Program-made: the position numbers and the translations under genes
In this document: in pieces, positions 1 through 6,675 of the stretch
How the letters are laid out: every line of letters starts with the position of its first letter
Position numbering within the stretch: position 1 is the first letter of the stretch
NCBI GenBank assembly: GCA_017504735.1
Contig: JAFVQP010000072.1
Span: 1-23,922 of the forward strand
Reading direction: 5' to 3'
DNA: 23,922 nt
DNA from: Clostridia bacterium
GTDB taxonomy: Bacteria; Bacillota_A; Clostridia; Christensenellales; Borkfalkiaceae
The notes under the pieces: generated by a model
The model's database searches: none
Told to the model about the DNA's origin: nothing
What the model saw: the letters and a program-made list of their open reading frames with translations, nothing else

Positions 1-1442
1 CGGGAAAAGATCATGCGCTTGCCTTGACGAAGGACGGATACCTTGTTGGATGGGGGGATAAAAGCTGTGGGCAATATGGTACTGAAAAGGCATTAAACGC
101 CTTGACGATGCCTTCGTTTTTGGAAGAACAGTTGGATGTAGAGGCGGTGGCAGGGCTTGCTTGCGGTTACCAAGTAAGTGCGTTGGTGCAAAAGGACGGT
201 AGGGCGTATCTTTGGGGAAATACCAACGCGGTGCGAAATCTTACCGCCTTGAATAATCGATTGACGGACATGCAAACAAAAAAGATAGCATTTACCAATT
301 CCTTGGCGGTTGCGTTATCGTTTGATGGCAGGATAGAAGTGGGCGATGAGGGGGCGTTTCAATCGGCAATTGGGTCGAAAAGTGGGCATATAAACTCGTT
401 CAACGCATACATGGTAGGTGTAAATGCGTTGGATATTGCCACAAGCAATAAGTGTTTGGCGGTGCTTTTGTCGGATGGCGAGTTGTTGGTGACGGGCGCA
501 TTTGAGAACGAGGAAGATCGTTTGCCAGTGTTATTGGATGGGGAATATTTCACATCGATAGACGGCGGAACCCGTCATTTTGTCGGGGTGACGAATTTGG
601 GCAATGTGTATGCATGGGGGGATAATTCCTATGGGCAATGTAATCTCCATGCGGAAAAGGCTGCGCGCGCGTATGCGGGGGCATTGCAATCTTACCTCAT
701 AAGCGAAGAGGGAAAACTGCTTCGTGCGGTTGGTTTACGGGGGTATATAATGGGCACGGACGGGCGTGGTCGAGACGTCTTCGCACGTATCGTCCACGGC
801 GGAAAAATGACCCTTACCATCGGTGGAGTGGCGGTGTTGGTTTCTTCCGCCATTGCAATCCTAGTAGGGTGTGTTGCAGGGTATTTTGGCGGCTGGGTCG
901 ATTTATTGCTTATGCGCCTGACGGAGATTTTTTCCGCAATTCCATTTTTACCTTTTGCGATGCTCCTATCGCAAATCATCAAAAATTACAACGTTTCGGA
1001 AACCATGCGTATCTTTATCATCATGTTGATTTTAGGCGCGCTGTCTTGGACGGGTTTGGCACGGATGATTCGCGGGCAAGTTCTCGCGGAAAGAGAAAAG
1101 GAGTTTGTCACGGCGGCGCGTGCGATGGGGGTACGCGAGGGGAAAATTGCATTTAAGCACGTTTTACCGAACATTGTGTCGGTGATTCTCGTCAGTATGA
1201 CCCTAGATTTTGCAGGGTGCCTATTGACGGAGTCCTCGCTGTCCTACCTTGGCTTTGGGGTACAACCGCCTCGACCGACGTGGGGAAATATGCTGTCGGG
1301 TAGCAACAATAGCACCGTAATTCAACATTACTGGTGGCAATGGCTGTTTCCTGCGCTGTTTTTGTCTCTTGCCGTGATTTGTATTAACGTAATCGGCGAC
1401 GCCTTGCGCGACGCCTTGGATCCGAAGGGAAAGGGGGAGTAA
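1..1442 (+). CDS. OppC-type oligopeptide ABC permease with an RCC1 beta-propeller domain (5' partial)
   Basis: The frame is open to the left edge (codons begin at base 3), so the true start lies upstream. A TTG at 24 is not a believable start because RCC1-like sequence (HALALTKDG) continues across it. The first ~235 visible residues are RCC1-type repeats: GYLVGWGDKSCGQYG, a middle copy with AYLWGNT, and VYAWGDNSYGQC at about nt 607-642. The chain then runs straight into a canonical OppC core. MGTDGRGRDVF begins at nt 750. A membrane segment follows near nt 800-880, then the EAA-type cytoplasmic loop (AARAMGV...KHVLPN, nt ~1110-1170), then TESSLSYLGFG and a last membrane helix ending in DALRDALDP. 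In the DppC/OppC family the GTDxxGRD motif follows a first helix and an extracytoplasmic loop, so I infer that the propeller sits in that external loop. OppD and OppF follow directly. Family is certain for the C-terminal half; the role of the propeller is unknown. Confidence 0.88.
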   Translation, partial: GKDHALALTKDGYLVGWGDKSCGQYGTEKALNALTMPSFLEEQLDVEAVAGLACGYQVSALVQKDGRAYLWGNTNAVRNLTALNNRLTDMQTKKIAFTNSLAVALSFDGRIEVGDEGAFQSAIGSKSGHINSFNAYMVGVNALDIATSNKCLAVLLSDGELLVTGAFENEEDRLPVLLDGEYFTSIDGGTRHFVGVTNLGNVYAWGDNSYGQCNLHAEKAARAYAGALQSYLISEEGKLLRAVGLRGYIMGTDGRGRDVFARIVHGGKMTLTIGGVAVLVSSAIAILVGCVAGYFGGWVDLLLMRLTEIFSAIPFLPFAMLLSQIIKNYNVSETMRIFIIMLILGALSWTGLARMIRGQVLAEREKEFVTAARAMGVREGKIAFKHVLPNIVSVILVSMTLDFAGCLLTESSLSYLGFGVQPPRPTWGNMLSGSNNSTVIQHYWWQWLFPALFLSLAVICINVIGDALRDALDPKGKGE

Positions 1443-1443
1443 A

Positions 1444-2469
1444 ATGGCCTTGCTAGAGGTGAAAAATTTGCAGGTTTGCTTCCATACGCGCAAGGGGATT
1501 GTGCGTGCGGTGGAAGGCGCGGCGTTCTCTTTGGATGCGGGAAAGACGCTTGCCCTTGTTGGGGAATCTGGGTCGGGAAAGTCTGTGTCCGCGATGAGTG
1601 TTTTGCGGCTTTTAGACGGCAATGGATTTATCGATAAGGGTGAAATTCTGTTCTCGTGCGATGGTAAGCAATTGGATTTGGTAAAGGTGCCGATGGAGCA
1701 AATGTATTCGATACGAGGCAATCGAATTTCGGTTATTTTTCAGGAGCCGATGACGGCGCTTAACCCTGTTTTTACCATTGGGAGGCAACTGAGGGAACCC
1801 TTTTTAATTCACCGTAATATGTCGAAAAAAGAGGCGCAAGGTGCGGCAATTGAGATGCTGAAGGCGGTGAAAATTCCAAACCCTGAAGGGGTGATGAAGG
1901 AGTATGCGCATCGGCTGTCGGGTGGGATGCGGCAACGAATTATGATAGCGATGGCGCTTGCTTGTCAGCCGAATATTTTGATTGCAGATGAACCCACAAC
2001 TGCCCTTGACGTAACGATTCAGGCGCAAATTTTGCGGTTAATGCGTGATTTGCAGTCGGAAAAGGGAACGGCAATTTTGTTTATAACACACGACTTGGGG
2101 GTGGTGCGTGAAATGGCGGATACGGTGGCGGTAATGTACTGTGGCCAGGTGGTTGAACTCGTACCTGCCCCCTACATTTTTACTTTTTGCAGGTATAGCC
2201 ACCCATATACGGAGGGGCTTTTGCAATCTGCGCCTAGTGCGAAAAAGACGGGGGAAAGGTTGCAGAGTATCCAAGGGAATGTGCCTTCCCCGCATGAGAT
2301 GCCAACGGGGTGCCGTTTTTCGCCGCGTTGTCCGTATGCGACGGAAAAATGTATCGAACAAGCCCCCGATTTGGTAGAAGTAGAAGAGGGGCACAGCGTA
2401 CGTTGTTTTTATGCTGAAAAGGAGGTGCGGAGGGGTGCAGGACACCAAAGTCTTATTGTCCGTGGTTGA
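1444..2469 (+). CDS. oppD: Oligopeptide ABC transporter ATP-binding protein OppD
   Basis: ATPase subunit of a peptide (Opp/Dpp) importer, energising uptake through the membrane permeases. Visible motifs: Walker A GESGSGKS (residues 40-47), Q-loop Q100 in IFQEPMTALNP, signature LSGGM (158-162), Walker B with catalytic E183 (IADEPTTALD) and switch H216. The C-terminal oligopeptide-transporter tail holds HPYT and four cysteines (290, 296, 303, 321). The tail cysteines of this family bind a [4Fe-4S] cluster in mycobacterial OppABCD, so a cluster here is plausible but inferred. The ATG lies 1 nt after the oppC stop, preceded by AAGGGGGAG, so translation is probably coupled. The stretch between GQVVE and SHPYT is about two residues longer than usual and atypical (VPAPYIFTFCRY). 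Length 341 aa is normal. Confidence 0.95.
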   Translation: MALLEVKNLQVCFHTRKGIVRAVEGAAFSLDAGKTLALVGESGSGKSVSAMSVLRLLDGNGFIDKGEILFSCDGKQLDLVKVPMEQMYSIRGNRISVIFQEPMTALNPVFTIGRQLREPFLIHRNMSKKEAQGAAIEMLKAVKIPNPEGVMKEYAHRLSGGMRQRIMIAMALACQPNILIADEPTTALDVTIQAQILRLMRDLQSEKGTAILFITHDLGVVREMADTVAVMYCGQVVELVPAPYIFTFCRYSHPYTEGLLQSAPSAKKTGERLQSIQGNVPSPHEMPTGCRFSPRCPYATEKCIEQAPDLVEVEEGHSVRCFYAEKEVRRGAGHQSLIVRG

Positions 2470-3475
2470 TTTAAAAAAATATTTTCCCATGCGAAAAAAG
2501 AATCCCTTTCAAAAGGAACGGCCTTATCTTCGCGCCAATGATGGGATTAACCTTGACATATATGAAGGCGAAACCTTTGGTTTGGTAGGGGAAAGCGGTT
2601 GTGGGAAATCTACGTTTGGACGGACGCTTTTACAGTTGCAAAAGCCTACGCATGGGGAAGTGATTTATTTCGGGCGGGGGGAAGGGAAGAATTTGGCGGC
2701 GTTGAAACCTGCGGAAATGCGCTCTCTTCGCAAGGATTTGCAAATTATTTTTCAAGATCCGTACTCTTCTTTAGACCCTCGTATGACGGTGGGGCAGTTA
2801 ATTGAAGAGGGGGTTGCAACCCATCGTTTTTTCAAGAGAGGCTCGTCGGAAATGCGTGGGTATGTGTTGAAAATTATGCAAGAATGCGGTTTGCGTGCGG
2901 ATATGCTGCATCGATATCCACATCAATTTTCAGGTGGGCAAAGACAGCGTATTAGTATTGCGCGTGCGCTTGCGGTGAAACCTAAATTTGTTGTTTGCGA
3001 CGAGTGCGTTTCAGCATTAGACGTATCGGTACAATCGCAAATTTTAAACCTATTAACCGATTTAAAAAGACAAGAGGCTTTGACGTATCTTTTCATTTCC
3101 CACGATTTGTCTGTCGTAAGATATATTTCAGACCGAATCGGTGTGATGTATCTTGGAAAAATTGTCGAGCAGGGGGAAGCGGACGAAGTGTTTGAAAATC
3201 CTCGGCATCCTTACACGATTGCGTTGATTAGCGCAATCCCTACGCTCACGGAGAAAAAGGAAGGGCAAATTTTGTTGGAGGGGCATATGCCAAGCCCCGT
3301 TTCACCGCCTGCAGGCTGTCCCTTTCATACGCGGTGTTTTATGGCACAAGAGATATGTCAACGCATACCTGCCCCCATCGTAGAGGTAAAAAGTGGGCAT
3401 TTTGCGGCTTGTCATTTTGCGCAAATTTCTACCGAGGAAAAACGAAAGATTGCGATGCGCAATCCACAAGGATAA
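2435..3475 (+). CDS. oppF: Oligopeptide ABC transporter ATP-binding protein OppF
   Basis: Second ATPase of the importer, pairing with OppD. I choose GTG at 2435, because an AAGGAGG Shine-Dalgarno (about 2419-2425) lies at ideal distance, rather than the ATG at 2411 that overlaps this site. The gene then overlaps oppD by 35 nt, typical of coupled translation. Numbered from the GTG (346 aa): Walker A GESGCGKST (52-60), Q107 in IIFQDPYSSLDP, signature FSGGQ (165-169), Walker B E190 in CDECVSALD and switch H223. In the Walker B/D-loop stretch Cys191 stands where many homologues have proline. The tail has HPYT and four cysteines (295, 301, 308, 326) like OppD. A clear terminator follows, so this is the last gene of the operon. 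Confidence 0.94.
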   Translation: MQDTKVLLSVVDLKKYFPMRKKNPFQKERPYLRANDGINLDIYEGETFGLVGESGCGKSTFGRTLLQLQKPTHGEVIYFGRGEGKNLAALKPAEMRSLRKDLQIIFQDPYSSLDPRMTVGQLIEEGVATHRFFKRGSSEMRGYVLKIMQECGLRADMLHRYPHQFSGGQRQRISIARALAVKPKFVVCDECVSALDVSVQSQILNLLTDLKRQEALTYLFISHDLSVVRYISDRIGVMYLGKIVEQGEADEVFENPRHPYTIALISAIPTLTEKKEGQILLEGHMPSPVSPPAGCPFHTRCFMAQEICQRIPAPIVEVKSGHFAACHFAQISTEEKRKIAMRNPQG

Positions 3476-3477
3476 AG

Positions 3478-3513
3478 AAAAGACCGTCTGCCTAGTGCGA
3501 AACGGTCTTTTTT
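3478..3513 (+). terminator. Rho-independent terminator of the opp operon
   Basis: Perfect 10-bp stem AAAAGACCGT (3478-3487) / ACGGTCTTTT (3502-3511) with a 14-nt loop, ending in a T-run to 3513, three bases after the oppF stop. Confidence 0.9.
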
Positions 3514-3584
3514 GCTTTAAAGAGGAAAAAGTGTGAAAAATGTAAAAAAACGCAAATACGCGCACGCGTGTGGTAGGAAAATCG

Positions 3585-3614
3585 TTGACAAATACTTTAA
3601 AAAAGTATTATAAT
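3585..3614 (+). promoter_or_regulatory. Sigma-A type promoter for the CorC/HlyC gene
   Basis: Consensus -35 TTGACA (3585-3590) and -10 TATAAT (3609-3614) with an 18-nt spacer. The spacer is itself an inverted repeat, AATACTTT (3591-3598) and AAAGTATT (3602-3609), which could be an operator or merely AT-rich coincidence. The predicted leader is about 58 nt. Confidence 0.85.
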
Positions 3615-3678
3615 ATATAGCGTGCAATTTTATGCACATAAAATTTTTTTATTTATCGGAGGATAATCAACAACTACT

Positions 3679-4950
3679 ATGGATCACCTACCCCTAATTA
3701 TCGCAATAATTGTACTGGTATTGCTTTCGGGTTTTTTCTCGGGCACGGAAACGGCATTTTCCTGTGTGAATAAAATTCGTTTAAAGACCTATGTATCGCA
3801 GGGCAAGAAAAATGCGAAAGCGGTGTATAAATTTGCGGACGAGGATTATGACAAATTGGTCACGGCAATCCTCGTGGGTAACAACATTGTAAACCTCACG
3901 GCTTCGGCGTTGGGTACGATATTGTTTGCACAACTTATGGTTAATCATCAAGACCTGTCGGCAACCGTTTCTACGATTGTTTTGACCGTGGTCGTATTGC
4001 TTTTCGGTGAAATTACACCCAAATATTTTGCAAGTGTATATCCCGAAAAAATGTGTTTTATTTTCTATCCGTTGATGCAGATTTTTTATTGGGTTTTATG
4101 GCCCTTTAGTAAAGTGTTCGACTTCTACAAGGCTGGCTTGAAAAAGGTATTTAAGCTTAAGAAGGACGAAACGGTTACGGATGAAGAATTGTTGTCTTTT
4201 GTGGAAGAAGCGGAAGAAAGCGGCGCCTTGAAGGAGGACGAATCAGAGCTTGTGCGCTCCGCGCTTGAATTTGACGATTTGAAGGTAGAGGATATCCTTG
4301 TGCCTCGCGTCAACGTTTATGCTGCGGATATCGAATCGACGATGGAAGAGGTGTGCGAGCTTTTCAAAAAGACGGGGTATTCCCGTTTGCCTGTGTATAA
4401 AGACACGATTGATAACGTTGTCGGCGTTATCCACGAGCGTGACTTCTTCGTAGGATACTTAGGCGGCGAAAAGGAAATCGGGCACTTGGTACAAGAAATT
4501 GCATTCACCACCGAACATACGCGTATTTCCGCGCTGCTTAAACAGTTGCAAAAGCAAAAGATACACATGGCGGCGGTTTCGGACGAATACGGCGGCTTGG
4601 TTGGTATCGTTACCTTGGAAGATATTTTGGAAGAACTCGTCGGTGAAATTTGGGATGAACACGACGAGGAAGAGGTGCTCTTCGGCGAAATTGCGGAAGG
4701 TGAGTACTGGGTGGACGGTAGATTGGATTTGGAAAGCTTTTTCGAAATCTATGAAACGGAAACGGGCGAAACGGAATTCGAATCGAATACGGTCGGCGGC
4801 TGGGTGACGGAAGTCTATGGTGGAATTCCTCCTGTGGGCGAGGTTGTACGTTTTGCGGATTTGGAAATCAAAGCGGTTAAAACGACCAAAAAGAGAGTGT
4901 TAAAAGTGCGTTCGAAGCGCGTAGAAATCGTAGAGGGCGAAGAAGAATAA
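3679..4950 (+). CDS. CorC/HlyC-family (CNNM-like) membrane protein with CBS pair
   Basis: Membrane protein of the CNNM/CorC family, linked to Mg2+/Co2+ export or homeostasis. Domains in order: DUF21 transmembrane region (residues ~1-160, starting with the family hallmark LSGFFSGTETAFS at 16-28 and FGEITPK at 109-115), acidic linker with EEAEESGAL (176-184), two CBS domains (~209-265 and ~272-330, including SRLPVY and DEYGGLVGIVTLEDILEELVG), and a CorC_HlyC C-terminal domain (~345-420). Length 423 aa is normal. The start ATG has GGAGGA at 3658-3663, an unusually long 15-nt spacing. An in-frame stop at 3664-3666 rules out an earlier start. Transcribed from the promoter at 3585-3614. galE follows after 22 nt, suggesting cotranscription. 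Transport activity is a family inference. Confidence 0.92.
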   Translation: MDHLPLIIAIIVLVLLSGFFSGTETAFSCVNKIRLKTYVSQGKKNAKAVYKFADEDYDKLVTAILVGNNIVNLTASALGTILFAQLMVNHQDLSATVSTIVLTVVVLLFGEITPKYFASVYPEKMCFIFYPLMQIFYWVLWPFSKVFDFYKAGLKKVFKLKKDETVTDEELLSFVEEAEESGALKEDESELVRSALEFDDLKVEDILVPRVNVYAADIESTMEEVCELFKKTGYSRLPVYKDTIDNVVGVIHERDFFVGYLGGEKEIGHLVQEIAFTTEHTRISALLKQLQKQKIHMAAVSDEYGGLVGIVTLEDILEELVGEIWDEHDEEEVLFGEIAEGEYWVDGRLDLESFFEIYETETGETEFESNTVGGWVTEVYGGIPPVGEVVRFADLEIKAVKTTKKRVLKVRSKRVEIVEGEEE

Positions 4951-4972
4951 GTTTGTAAGGAAGGTGTAAGTT

Positions 4973-5986
4973 ATGGCAAAAATTTTGGTAACGGGCGGCA
5001 GTGGGTATATCGGTTCCCACACCGTATTAGAACTTTTGAATAAGAATTACGAAGTAGTGGTTGTGGACAATTTTAGCAACTCTTCTTTCGAGAGCCTTCG
5101 TCGTGTACAAAAAATCACGGGTAAGTCGGTTGTTTTTTACGAAGCGGATATCCGTGACGAAGAGAAGATGGACGAAATTTTGTCTGCGCACAAAATTGAT
5201 GCGGTTATCCATTTTGCAGCGTTTAAAGCGGTTAGCGAAAGCTGTCGTATGCCCTTGAAATATTACGAAAACAACATCAGCGGTACGGTATCCCTTTTGA
5301 AGGTATTGGATAAGCACAACGTGAAGAAAATTATCTTCTCGTCGTCGGCAACCGTTTATGGCGATCCTGAACGTTTGCCCTTGGATGAAAATTGCCGTCT
5401 TTCTACCACCAACCCGTATGGTAGCACGAAATTGATGATGGAAAACATCATGCAGGATTTGTGGAAGGCGGACAACGAGTGGAATATCATTTTGCTTCGC
5501 TACTTCAACCCCGTAGGTTCGCACGAAAGCGGTTTGATCGGTGAAGATCCCAAGGGTATTCCTAACAACCTGATGCCGTTTGTAGCGCAGGTGGCAAGCG
5601 GTAAACTTGCTTGTATCAACGTCTTTGGTAACGATTACGATACCCTCGATGGTACGGGTGTGCGCGATTATATCCACGTGGTAGATTTGGCGCTTGGGCA
5701 TATCGCGGCAATTGAAAATTGCAACGACAGCGGTGTGCATATCTACAACCTCGGTACGGGCCGCGGATACAGCGTATTAGAGATGATTCACGCATTTGAG
5801 AAGGCTTGCGGTAAAACTTTACCCTATAAAATTTGCGAACGTCGCCCTGGCGATATCGCATCTTGCTATGCCGCACCCGACAAGGCGAAAAAAGAATTGC
5901 ATTGGGAAGCGACGCATGGTATTGAAGAAATGTGCGCTTCGCAGTGGAAGTGGCAAAGCGGTAACCCTAGAGGTTATGAAGAATAA
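4973..5986 (+). CDS. galE: UDP-glucose 4-epimerase
   Basis: Cytosolic short-chain dehydrogenase-type enzyme interconverting UDP-glucose and UDP-galactose, used in galactose metabolism and in supplying sugars for cell-surface glycans. Visible: Rossmann NAD-binding motif TGGSGYIG (residues 7-14), IHFAAFKAVSES (79-90), SSSATVYG (123-130) with the catalytic Ser/Thr, and the YxxxK pair Tyr149/Lys153 (NPYGSTK), the same numbers as in E. coli GalE. Also RYFNPVGSH and GTGVRDYIHVVDLA near the C-terminal substrate domain. Length 337 aa is typical. The ATG is preceded by AAGGAAGG (about 4957-4964). It sits 22 nt behind the CorC-like gene with no terminator between. No leloir-pathway partners are in the window, so a role in glycan precursor supply is as likely as galactose use. 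Confidence 0.96.
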   Translation: MAKILVTGGSGYIGSHTVLELLNKNYEVVVVDNFSNSSFESLRRVQKITGKSVVFYEADIRDEEKMDEILSAHKIDAVIHFAAFKAVSESCRMPLKYYENNISGTVSLLKVLDKHNVKKIIFSSSATVYGDPERLPLDENCRLSTTNPYGSTKLMMENIMQDLWKADNEWNIILLRYFNPVGSHESGLIGEDPKGIPNNLMPFVAQVASGKLACINVFGNDYDTLDGTGVRDYIHVVDLALGHIAAIENCNDSGVHIYNLGTGRGYSVLEMIHAFEKACGKTLPYKICERRPGDIASCYAAPDKAKKELHWEATHGIEEMCASQWKWQSGNPRGYEE

Positions 5987-6003
5987 TCTAGCACAGTTTG
6001 CGT

Positions 6004-6666
6004 ATGATAAAGCCTGATGAAATTATCCGTTCCCGTCGAAAGACGCTGGCAATTACCGTCGATTCGTTTGGACGGCTAATCGTGCGTGCGCCCCTTCATT
6101 ACAGCGAGCAACGGATTTTTTCTTTCATCGAGGAAAAGGAAGGCTGGATTCTTCGCAAAATGGCCGAAGGGAAGGGGGCAGGTATCGAATTACCGCCTGA
6201 AAACCTCAATGGTTATCAACTAATGCTCTTGGGTCGAAAGTGTAAAATCTACGTGGTTAATACCGCAAAAGTAACTTACGACAGCGAACAAAGAGTGTTG
6301 TATATACCTGAAAAAAATCCCAAAGAACGGCTTGTAAAATGGCTGAAAGACAATGCGAAACGCATTTTCACACAGGTAACGGCGGAAACGGCGGCGCGTA
6401 TGGGTGCAAGTTATCAATCGGTAGGTATAACCTCGGCGCGTGGGCGTTGGGGGTCGTGTTCGGGAAAGAATGCCATTCACTTTTCTTTTCGTTTGATATA
6501 TGCGCCGAAAGAGGTGATAGAGTACGTAATCGTACATGAACTTGCGCATACCAAACATCACGACCATTCGAAGGCGTTTTGGGCAGAGGTGGCAAAATTT
6601 GTCCCCGATTGGAAGGTCAAACGCGCGTGGCTGAAAGAATACGGCGGTTTGATGGAGGTTTTTTAA
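6004..6666 (+). CDS. YgjP/DUF45-family zinc metallopeptidase-like protein
   Basis: Small SprT/WLM-like gluzincin of the YgjP (DUF45) family. It has the zinc motif HELAH (residues 178-182, counted from ATG 6004), the third-ligand region HHDHSKAFW (185-193), and the family signature GRWGSCS (147-153). I take ATG 6004. A TTG two codons upstream (5998) is possible, and neither has a convincing Shine-Dalgarno site, so translation may be coupled to galE, whose stop is 17 nt upstream. Length about 220 aa is normal. Family members are annotated variously as metal-dependent hydrolases; the physiological substrate here is unknown. Its 3' end carries the ribosome site of the next gene (GGAGG at 6654-6658). 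Confidence 0.88.
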   Translation: MIKPDEIIRSRRKTLAITVDSFGRLIVRAPLHYSEQRIFSFIEEKEGWILRKMAEGKGAGIELPPENLNGYQLMLLGRKCKIYVVNTAKVTYDSEQRVLYIPEKNPKERLVKWLKDNAKRIFTQVTAETAARMGASYQSVGITSARGRWGSCSGKNAIHFSFRLIYAPKEVIEYVIVHELAHTKHHDHSKAFWAEVAKFVPDWKVKRAWLKEYGGLMEVF

Positions 6667-6675
6667 AAATTGATT

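Noticed and set aside
1..1442. RCC1-OppC junction as an obvious assembly chimera
   Set aside because: Not adopted as the default because the frame is continuous, codon use looks the same on both sides and the permease motif begins exactly where an external loop should end. It stays open until long reads are checked.
2411..2434. ATG 2411 as the start of OppF
   Set aside because: It lies upstream of, and would translate through, the AAGGAGG site that is perfectly spaced for GTG 2435; the extra residues do not resemble the family N-terminus.
5027..5740. 237-residue open frame on the - strand opposite galE
   Set aside because: Shadow of galE, whose + frame shows every catalytic motif at the expected positions.
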